Part shown: piece by piece, positions 7,352 to 13,553 of the stretch | Position numbering within the stretch: position 1 is the first letter of the stretch | Layout of the letters: each line of letters begins with the position of its first letter | Origin: an uncultured Chitinophagaceae bacterium | Lineage (GTDB): Bacteria; Bacteroidota; Bacteroidia; Chitinophagales; Chitinophagaceae | Reading direction: 5' to 3' | Length of the DNA: 13,553 nucleotides | Assembly (NCBI GenBank): GCA_903832075.1 | Contig: CAILAF010000188.1 | Location: 1 to 13,553, forward strand | Translations under genes and position numbers: made by a program | The notes under the pieces: generated by a model | Told to the model about the DNA's origin: nothing | The model's input: only the letters and a program-made list of their open reading frames with translations | Databases searched by the model: none

Positions 7352-9079
7352 ATGGATGCTTCTACTTTAAAAAATATTGATACATGGCTTAGTGGAAATT
7401 ATGATGCTGCTACTAAACAATCAATCGAAAAATTAAAACTTGAAAATCCAAACGATTTAGAAGAATCGTTTTATAGAAGTTTGGAATTTGGTACCGGCGG
7501 ATTGCGGGGTATCATGGGCGTTGGTACCAATCGCATGAATAAATATACTGTCGGAATGGCCACACAAGGATTTGCAAATTATTTAAAAAAGAGTTTTTCA
7601 AATGAGGAAATAAGAGTTGCAATTGCTCATGATAGCAGAAATAATAGTCGCTTTTTTGCCGAAACAACCGCGAATGTCTTTGCATCGAATGGAATAAAAG
7701 TATTTTTATTTGAAGCGCTGCGACCCACGCCGGAACTGAGTTTCGCCATTCGTACTTTAGGTTGTAAAGGTGGCGTGGTTTGTACTGCATCACATAATCC
7801 AAAAGAATATAATGGGTATAAAGCATATTGGGATGATGGCGCACAATTGGTTCCACCGCATGATAAAAATGTAATTAAGGAAGTTGAATTGATACAAAGC
7901 GTTGATGATGTAAAATGGAGTGGTGGTGAAAAAAATATTACCATCATCGGAAAAGAAATGGATGATCAATATATTAAAATGGTGAAAGAGTTAAGTGTGT
8001 ATCCTGAAATAATTGTTAAACAACATGATTTAAAAATTGTTTATACTCCAATTCATGGAACGGGAATTATGTTAGTGCCGAAAGTCTTGCAGGCATTTGG
8101 TTTTACCAATGTTCATGTTGTAGAAGAACAGGCAACACCTGATGGAAATTTTCCTACGGTTGTATATCCGAATCCTGAAGAAACAGAAACAATGAGTATT
8201 GGTTTACAAAAAGCAAAATTTTTAAATGCTGATATTTTATTGGGAACAGATCCAGATGCAGATAGAGTTGGTGTTGGTGTAAAAAATCATAAAGGCGAAT
8301 GGGTTTTAATGAACGGCAATCAAACAGCCGTGTTGGCTTTTGCTTATATGATTGAAGCAAGAAAAAATAAAGGCATTGCAAAACCAAACGATATGGTTAT
8401 TTCAACCATTGTTACAACCGAAATGATTAATGAAGTTGCCAAACAAAATAATGTTGCTTGTTATAATGTATTAACCGGTTTTAAATGGATTGCTTCTTTA
8501 TTAAAAGAAAAAGAAGGCAAAGAAAATTATATTGTTGGGGGAGAAGAAAGTTTTGGTTTGATGATCGGCGATAAAGTTCGTGATAAAGATGCGGTAAGTG
8601 CTGTTGCATTGTTATGTGAAATGGCTGCCGTTGAAAAAAATAATGGAAGAACTTTATTTGATAAGATGATTGATTTGTATATTAAATATGGTTTTTATTA
8701 CGAAACATTGATCAGCATTACCAAAAAAGGAATGAATGGTTCGAAAGAAATTGCTGATATGATGGAAGGTTATCGTAATAATCCACCATCATCAATCAAT
8801 GGCAGCAAAGTGGTGCAGTTATTGGATTATGAGCTTTCGGTTGGTAAAAATTTAATCACTGGTGAAAGCTGGAAAATTGAATTACCAAAAAGTAATGTGT
8901 TGCAATTTATTACTGAAGATGGAAGTAAAATTTCTGCACGCCCTTCCGGTACCGAACCAAAAATTAAATTTTATTTCAGTGTTAAAACAACATTGAATAA
9001 TAAAACTGAATTCGAAGAAAAGTATGCTTTATTACAAAATAAAATAAAAGGTATTATTGAAAGTATGCAGTTGAAATAA
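7352..9079 (+). CDS. Phosphoglucomutase/phosphomannomutase (alpha-D-phosphohexomutase)
   Basis: The gene encodes 575 cytoplasmic residues with all four landmarks of the alpha-D-phosphohexomutase superfamily. The phosphoserine loop is CTASHNP, with Ser147 the phosphate-carrying residue. The Mg2+ loop is GTDPDADR (Asp300, Asp302, Asp304), the sugar-binding loop is GGEES (396-400), and the phosphate-binding C-terminal loop is RPSGTEPK (530-537). The early EFGTGGLRGIMG segment (45-56) is the substrate-entry strand typical of the longer phospho-sugar mutases (PgcA/PGM2-like, about 570-600 residues), which this length fits. It interconverts hexose 1- and 6-phosphates, feeding glycogen, cell-wall and polysaccharide precursors. 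Glucose versus mannose preference cannot be decided by eye. The gene lies 103 bases after the phosphoribosyltransferase gene and 51 bases before the secreted protein gene. Confidence 0.94.
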   Translation: MDASTLKNIDTWLSGNYDAATKQSIEKLKLENPNDLEESFYRSLEFGTGGLRGIMGVGTNRMNKYTVGMATQGFANYLKKSFSNEEIRVAIAHDSRNNSRFFAETTANVFASNGIKVFLFEALRPTPELSFAIRTLGCKGGVVCTASHNPKEYNGYKAYWDDGAQLVPPHDKNVIKEVELIQSVDDVKWSGGEKNITIIGKEMDDQYIKMVKELSVYPEIIVKQHDLKIVYTPIHGTGIMLVPKVLQAFGFTNVHVVEEQATPDGNFPTVVYPNPEETETMSIGLQKAKFLNADILLGTDPDADRVGVGVKNHKGEWVLMNGNQTAVLAFAYMIEARKNKGIAKPNDMVISTIVTTEMINEVAKQNNVACYNVLTGFKWIASLLKEKEGKENYIVGGEESFGLMIGDKVRDKDAVSAVALLCEMAAVEKNNGRTLFDKMIDLYIKYGFYYETLISITKKGMNGSKEIADMMEGYRNNPPSSINGSKVVQLLDYELSVGKNLITGESWKIELPKSNVLQFITEDGSKISARPSGTEPKIKFYFSVKTTLNNKTEFEEKYALLQNKIKGIIESMQLK

Positions 9080-9130
9080 TAAACTTTATTTTATCTATCA
9101 AGCAATATTTTTCATTAACAACTAAATTTT

Positions 9131-9886
9131 ATGAAAAAAACACTAATTGGATTTTTATTCTTAATTAACTCTTCTGCTTTTTCTCAAACCGAAAAAGTAA
9201 TAGGCACTAATGATGGCTTAGAAATTTCTTATAAATATCAAAAAATTGAAGAGAACGAGAAGAAAGATAAATACATGGTGTATGTTTCGGCTGTAAATAA
9301 AAATAATTATCCATTGTATTATGGTGTAAAAACTGCCAGAGGTACTAACGGTACTGTAACAATTGATGCATTAGCTCAAAATTCTGCAGCGAAAATTGTA
9401 GTTAGAAATTCTGTTGGATTTTTAGCAAGTGATGAAGTTAAAGTAACTGGAGATCAAACAAATTTGTTTGCAAATAATCAACAAACAGCTTTGTTTATGT
9501 ATGAAGCCGGCAGGAATTATAATTATGAGCATTCTTTTAATGTTAAGCATGGAGATAGTTTAATCATTACTTTAACTTACAATTATCCAATGAAGCGAAT
9601 TGAGAATTTTGATGTTGATGTAACAAATGCCGCTTTAGAAGGAATGTACAGAACATCATGTGGTGGCGCTACTTTTAGCTTGGCATTGCAAACTGATATA
9701 GCAAGTAATAGAACTTTTTTAATTCAAACAGTTAATGGCCGACAAATCAAATGGTTTAAATCTTCCAACTTTACTTTTGTGAGAGATTTTGATAGTTTTA
9801 CAACTATCACTTACGATAAAATAAGTGGCATTTTTTATTATAGCAATATGGATGGTACAAATTGTGAATGGATAAAAAATAGATAA
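9131..9886 (+). CDS. Secreted protein of unknown function
   Basis: The gene encodes 251 residues with a clear Sec signal peptide (MKKTL, hydrophobic core to residue 15, SAFSQ cleavage region near 18-19) and no lipobox cysteine, so it is probably periplasmic or exported. The mature chain looks mostly beta-stranded. An N-terminal part (about 20-165) has short strands such as YMVYVSAVNK and SLIITLTYNY. A C-terminal part (about 168-251) contains GMYRTSCGG and ends in DGTNCEWIK. The only two cysteines, Cys177 and Cys245, bracket this second part and could form a disulfide. I recognise no catalytic motif or family. It ends 43 bases before a strong intrinsic terminator, so it is probably the last gene of its transcript, perhaps with the mutase gene 51 bases upstream. 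Confidence 0.78.
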   Translation: MKKTLIGFLFLINSSAFSQTEKVIGTNDGLEISYKYQKIEENEKKDKYMVYVSAVNKNNYPLYYGVKTARGTNGTVTIDALAQNSAAKIVVRNSVGFLASDEVKVTGDQTNLFANNQQTALFMYEAGRNYNYEHSFNVKHGDSLIITLTYNYPMKRIENFDVDVTNAALEGMYRTSCGGATFSLALQTDIASNRTFLIQTVNGRQIKWFKSSNFTFVRDFDSFTTITYDKISGIFYYSNMDGTNCEWIKNR

Positions 9887-9929
9887 TTTAATTATTGTTG
9901 TTATCAATAAGATCAAAAGCCTTGAATTT

Positions 9930-9961
9930 AAAGCTGTGCAAAATTTTTGCACAGCTTTTTT
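9930..9961 (+). terminator. Rho-independent terminator after the secreted-protein gene
   Basis: A perfect 13-base-pair inverted repeat (9930-9942 and 9946-9958, core GCTGTGC/GCACAGC) with a three-base loop is followed by a run of T (9956-9961). It is 43 bases after the stop at 9886. The minus-strand flank is only a short, interrupted T run, so it acts mainly on rightward transcripts. Its position also rules out a start for the next gene upstream of it. Confidence 0.88.
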
Positions 9962-10023
9962 CTTTACACAATGTATTCAATCTGAAGGATTGTTTTTTGC
10001 TTTCAATTATATTCGCAATGCTT

Positions 10024-10680
10024 ATGAAGAAATATGAAGATACTTATCAGCACAAAGGGTTACGAAATCAATTGGTAAAACTGTTGAAAGAAAAAGGTAT
10101 TACCGATGAGAATGTGTTAGATGCAATCAATAATATTCCGCGTCATTTTTTTTTAGATTCTGCTTTCGATAAAATTGCATATGAAGACCGTGCTTTTCCA
10201 ATTGGAGAAGGACAAACTATTTCTCAACCTTATACTGTTGCTTATCAAACTCAATTATTGCAAATAAAGAAAGGTGATAAAGTTTTAGAAATTGGAACAG
10301 GAAGTATTTATCAATCTACTATTCTTGCCGAAATGGGCGCATGGGTTTATACTATTGAGCGACAAAAAAAATTACACGAAGCACATAAAAATTTTTATTT
10401 TAAAAATAAATATCCTAACATCAAATTCTTTTACGGCGATGGGTTTGAAGGATTACAAGCCTATGCACCATTCGATAAAATTATTATAACAGCAGCCGCA
10501 CCTTTTATTCCGCCAAAATTAGTGAAGCAATTAAAAGTTGGTGGTATGATGGTGGTACCTGTTGATGAAGGCGATGTTCAACGAATGATTCGTATTACTA
10601 AAATGGCTGATGATTCTGTTAAAGAAGAATCTTTCGATTTATTTTCTTTTGTACCAATGTTAACTGGAAAGAATGGATGA
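10024..10680 (+). CDS. pcm: Protein-L-isoaspartate O-methyltransferase
   Basis: I start at the ATG 10024 (218 residues, usual for the family). An ATG at 10018 is almost as good, while the open frame back to a TTG at 9895 runs through the terminator and encodes no family sequence. The enzyme uses S-adenosylmethionine to methylate isoaspartyl residues in damaged proteins. Visible motifs are the family signature GEGQTISQPY (61-70), the SAM-binding motif I VLEIGTGS (87-94), the ribose-binding acidic strand VYTIER (108-113), YGDG (137-140), and FDKIIITAAAP (150-160) with IPPKLVKQLKVGG. Two normally conserved glycines differ: Ile95 replaces the glycine of GTGSGYQ, and Asp181 replaces that of PVGEG. 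The rest is intact, so I expect a working or recently altered enzyme. It converges on the SnoaL-like gene. Confidence 0.88.
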   Translation: MKKYEDTYQHKGLRNQLVKLLKEKGITDENVLDAINNIPRHFFLDSAFDKIAYEDRAFPIGEGQTISQPYTVAYQTQLLQIKKGDKVLEIGTGSIYQSTILAEMGAWVYTIERQKKLHEAHKNFYFKNKYPNIKFFYGDGFEGLQAYAPFDKIIITAAAPFIPPKLVKQLKVGGMMVVPVDEGDVQRMIRITKMADDSVKEESFDLFSFVPMLTGKNG

Positions 10681-10682
10681 TT

Positions 10683-11042
10683 TTATTTTTCCGGAATCGG
10701 TAATCTATGTAATCTTAAGAAAGATAATTTATCCCAATAACCTCTTTGAAAAATAATTTTATCATTTTTGATTTGAAAGAAACCGCAACCTCTTAAACCC
10801 AAAGGATCTTTCCATTCTAATATTGCCCAATCATTCTCTTCAAAAATATTTTCTATAATGCAAACCATTTTTGTCTGCGCAAATTCTTGTTCAAACATTT
10901 GTTTAATGGCAACTTTACCAATTAAAGGTTCATTTGCTACTTGATGATTAATAGCTTCATCATCATATAAATTCATCAAACCATCAATATCAACTTTATT
11001 GAATGCTTCTACCCATTTTATAATTATTTCTTTTAGATGCAT
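10683..11042 (-). CDS. SnoaL-like (NTF2-fold) small protein
   Basis: The gene encodes 119 residues from the ATG complementary to 11040-11042. A longer frame needs a TTG at 11084 and adds a non-family tail. The sequence follows the SnoaL/NTF2 cone fold: an N-terminal helix (IIIKWVEAFNKVDIDGLMNLY), a strand with His33 (INHQVANEPLIG), a helix (IKQMFEQEF), then the beta strands WAILEWKDP, GCGFFQIKNDKIIFQRGYWDKLSFLR. This ending is characteristic of a Bacteroidetes family labelled 'nuclear transport factor 2 family protein'. Such folds can isomerise, hydrate or simply bind small ligands; the substrate is unknown. It lies 61 bases downstream of the penicillin-binding protein gene on the same strand and may share its transcript. 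Confidence 0.82.
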   Translation of the reverse strand: MHLKEIIIKWVEAFNKVDIDGLMNLYDDEAINHQVANEPLIGKVAIKQMFEQEFAQTKMVCIIENIFEENDWAILEWKDPLGLRGCGFFQIKNDKIIFQRGYWDKLSFLRLHRLPIPEK

Positions 11043-11103
11043 GATTATAAATAATTTTTCATTATCAACTGTTGTTACTTGCAACTTGAATCTTGTAAGT
11101 CAA

Positions 11104-13536
11104 CTATTTTGTTCCGCTCTTCTTTGGCATTACCGCTTTTGGTTGTTGTTGTGGTGTATTAGCAGGTGGTGTTAAAGGCTTTTCCTGCTTAGGTTTTGGA
11201 AGATTTGTTTTTTTTGTTGTATCAACAAATTGAGATTCGGGTGCAATATTTTCAGGTTTAATATTTGCAGGAATATCATAATCTTTTGAAGAACCGTTGC
11301 CCATATCTTCTCCTTCGGCATCTAATTTTGGAGAAATATTATTCAGATAATCAAACTGAATATCATTGGTCATTATTTCAGGTTTTACAAATGTTGCATT
11401 TGGATCAATTCCTAATAACGATTTATCGGCTAAAACTTTTTCATAAAAATATGCCCATATAGGCATTGCAGCTCTTGCGCCTTGCGCATTCCAATCATCT
11501 TTTTTAAATCTAATAAATCTGTCATCACAACCAACCCATACACCACCTAATAGTTGTGGTGTATATCCCATAAACCATGCATCACTATTATCATTGGTTG
11601 TTCCGGTTTTGCCAGCAATCTCTCCTGTTACATTAAATGCTTGTTTCAATCTTCTTGCAGTTCCAAATTCAACAACACCTTGCATCATTTTTATAACAGA
11701 ATAAGCAGTTACATCGCTGATCACTTCTTTACGTTGCGGGACAAATGATTCTAATGTATTACCATTTCTATCTTCAATGCGCAAAATGAATAATGGTTTT
11801 ACATTAAATCCTCTGCCCGGAAACATGCTGTAGGCTTGCATCATCTCGTATAAAGAAATTTCGCAAGAACCAATTGCAATAGATGGATGCGGATCTATTT
11901 TAGTTAACAATCCACATTTTGTATTTAAGAAATTTGCAAAACGTTTTGCAGCATTATTACCAGTGCCATCTAATTGTTTCATTACATAAGCTGTTGCACA
12001 GTTGCGTGAAAATGCTAATGCTTCAGCCATTGGCATTGCTGCGCCGGTGCATGATGTAGTTGTTGCAGGCACTAAACCATAAGCACCAAAACTTTGTTGT
12101 TCATCATATACTATTGTGTTAGGAGTGAAGCCAGCTTCTTCAATCGCTAAACTATACAACAATGGTTTCATGGTTGAACCAACTTGACGTTTAGTATTAT
12201 AATTTACATGATCGAGTTTAAAGTTTTTAAAATCAATTCCACCAACCCAAGCTCTTACTTCGCCGCTTAACGGATCAACAACAGTAAAACCGGCTTGCAT
12301 CATTTGTCTGCAATATTTTACAGAATCATAAGGCGTCATCACTGTATCTTTTTCCCGATTATTATTCCATGCAAACACTTTCATGTGTGTGGGCACATTA
12401 AATGATTTACGAATCTCATCATCTTTCATTCCATCTTTTCGAGAGTTTTTCCAGCGCTCACTTAATTTAATGGATGCTTCAATTACATTTTCATGTCCTT
12501 TCCAAATAACTCCTTTTTTTATATCGTCTTGTAAATTCAATAATTGCTGCATATAGCTCATATGCTTTGCCACAGCCTCTTCGGCATATATCTGCATTCG
12601 AGGATTGATGGTTGTATAAATTTTTAAACCATCTCGATAGAGGTCATAATAATCTCCATTATTTTTTTTATGTTCTTTGCACCACCTTTTCATTTCTTCT
12701 CCCAATATCATTCTGAAGTATGGACCAAGTCCTGCTGTTTCATCTAATTTTTTATAATTAAGTTCAATTGGTTTTATTTTTAATTTATTTGCTTCTTCTT
12801 CGTTTAAAAATTTATTGCGCACCATTTGTTCTAAAACAGTATTTCTTCTTTCAAAAGCTTTTTTTTGATTACGACGTGGATTATACATGGATGGTGCATT
12901 AACCATACCTACTAATAATGCTGCTTCATTAATGTCAACTCTATCAGGTTCTTTTTGAAAAAAAGTTTTTGCTGCATTGCGAATGCCATATACATGGTCT
13001 CCATATTCAACAGTATTCAAGTAAAGTGTAATGATTTCATCTTTTGTAAAATTTCTTTCCAACTTAACAGCAATAATGGCTTCTTTTATTTTTTGAATGG
13101 CACGCAATAAAAAATTTTTTGTTGCCCAGTTTTCTGTAAATAAATTTTTTGCTGTTTGCATGGTAATGGTACTTGCACCACCTTCTCTTCCCAAACCCTT
13201 TACAGCACGCATGATTGAGCGAAGATCAATTCCGCTATGATCATAAAAACGTTCGTCCTCTGTTGCCACTAAAGCATGAACAATATTTTGACTGATATCT
13301 TTATATTCTACATTAATTCTATCTTCTAAATAATATTTTCCCATCAATGTGCCGTCTTGTGCATATACCTGACTGGACAATGATGCAGTAGGATTTTGTA
13401 TATTTTCTATTGAAGGCATTTTTCCAAATACACCCCAATTACATAAAAAAAGAAATAAAATAAATGATGCAAGGCCAATGAAAAATATTCGCCAAACTAT
13501 TTTTACCGCTTTAGTCATTTTTTTTGTTGATTGCAT
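11104..13536 (-). CDS. Bifunctional penicillin-binding protein 1A (class A PBP)
   Basis: The gene encodes 810 residues that polymerise and cross-link peptidoglycan on the outer face of the inner membrane. A short basic cytoplasmic start is followed by one membrane anchor (about 12-34). The GT51 glycosyltransferase domain (about 60-250) has EDERFYDHSG with the catalytic Glu93, the GGASTITMQTAKNL donor-site motif (119-132), and the KDEIITLYLN motif (165-174). The transpeptidase domain (about 415-695) has STMK with the acylated Ser454 and Lys457, SRN at 510-512, and KTGT at 643-646. A linker of about 100 residues, rich in lysine and glutamate, separates the domains (about 315-415). A proline/lysine/glutamine-rich tail (about 770-810) ends the protein. 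Only 17 bases upstream are visible, so the promoter is not seen. The match to PBP1A/MrcA is firm; I leave the symbol empty because phylum usage varies. Confidence 0.94.
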   Translation of the reverse strand: MQSTKKMTKAVKIVWRIFFIGLASFILFLFLCNWGVFGKMPSIENIQNPTASLSSQVYAQDGTLMGKYYLEDRINVEYKDISQNIVHALVATEDERFYDHSGIDLRSIMRAVKGLGREGGASTITMQTAKNLFTENWATKNFLLRAIQKIKEAIIAVKLERNFTKDEIITLYLNTVEYGDHVYGIRNAAKTFFQKEPDRVDINEAALLVGMVNAPSMYNPRRNQKKAFERRNTVLEQMVRNKFLNEEEANKLKIKPIELNYKKLDETAGLGPYFRMILGEEMKRWCKEHKKNNGDYYDLYRDGLKIYTTINPRMQIYAEEAVAKHMSYMQQLLNLQDDIKKGVIWKGHENVIEASIKLSERWKNSRKDGMKDDEIRKSFNVPTHMKVFAWNNNREKDTVMTPYDSVKYCRQMMQAGFTVVDPLSGEVRAWVGGIDFKNFKLDHVNYNTKRQVGSTMKPLLYSLAIEEAGFTPNTIVYDEQQSFGAYGLVPATTTSCTGAAMPMAEALAFSRNCATAYVMKQLDGTGNNAAKRFANFLNTKCGLLTKIDPHPSIAIGSCEISLYEMMQAYSMFPGRGFNVKPLFILRIEDRNGNTLESFVPQRKEVISDVTAYSVIKMMQGVVEFGTARRLKQAFNVTGEIAGKTGTTNDNSDAWFMGYTPQLLGGVWVGCDDRFIRFKKDDWNAQGARAAMPIWAYFYEKVLADKSLLGIDPNATFVKPEIMTNDIQFDYLNNISPKLDAEGEDMGNGSSKDYDIPANIKPENIAPESQFVDTTKKTNLPKPKQEKPLTPPANTPQQQPKAVMPKKSGTK

Positions 13537-13553
13537 ATAATAAAACTAAATAA

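Noticed and set aside
7512..7947. Leftward open frames opposite the phosphohexomutase gene
   Set aside because: They are antisense shadows of the active-site region of a highly conserved enzyme with no family features of their own.
11077..11100. Imperfect inverted repeat ACTTGCAA/TTGTAAGT between the PBP and SnoaL-like genes
   Set aside because: It has eight pairs with one wobble, an eight-base loop and no T run on either strand, so it is not a convincing terminator and may be chance.

Overview
The window is very AT-rich and looks like a chromosomal core segment of a Bacteroidota bacterium, most likely of the Chitinophagaceae or a nearby lineage (inference). The clues are a TlpA-type thioredoxin of the DUF4369-linked kind, an outer-membrane beta-barrel protein with a carboxypeptidase-regulatory-like N-terminal domain, a small 'VWIYQSNR' family protein that I know only from Bacteroidetes, A-rich rather than Shine-Dalgarno leaders, and UAA/UAG/UGA all used as stops. 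No tRNA, rRNA, CRISPR array, insertion sequence or phage gene is visible. No intergenic stretch exceeds 140 bases.

Layout. Bases 1-630 (+) are the 3' part of a TlpA-like thioredoxin gene that enters from outside the window. It converges on a Spx/ArsC-like small protein (635-982, -). A TonB-dependent-receptor-like outer-membrane barrel (1078-3543, +) converges, with touching stop codons, on a leftward five-gene cluster (6656 to 3544). In transcription order this cluster holds a membrane-anchored protein with two 4Fe-4S clusters, a soluble CCG-domain Fe-S protein, two tiny two-helix membrane proteins, and the 'VWIYQSNR' protein of unknown function. A PyrR-like phosphoribosyltransferase (6751-7248, +) diverges from the cluster. 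It is followed by a phosphoglucomutase/phosphomannomutase (7352-9079, +), a secreted protein of unknown function (9131-9886, +) with a clear intrinsic terminator behind it, and protein-L-isoaspartate methyltransferase (10024-10680, +). The last converges on a SnoaL-like protein (10683-11042, -), upstream of which lies a bifunctional class A penicillin-binding protein (11104-13536, -).

How the genes work together. The Fe-S cluster resembles the HdrD/GlpC/LutA style of electron-transfer module: the membrane partner probably passes electrons to or from quinone, while the CCG protein handles a cofactor or substrate. No flavoprotein dehydrogenase is present in the window, so the donor is unknown. 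The other genes look like independent housekeeping functions: thiol redox, sugar-phosphate interconversion, protein repair, peptidoglycan synthesis and outer-membrane transport.

Several genes need start codons further downstream than the longest open frame: 4293 (72-residue membrane protein), 10024 (pcm) and 11042 (SnoaL-like). The first gene is open to the window edge rather than starting at the GTG at 88. I see no clear novel defence or mobile system. The least explained parts are the pair of tiny membrane proteins inside the Fe-S cluster, the 'VWIYQSNR' protein, and the nearly gapless convergent gene ends.
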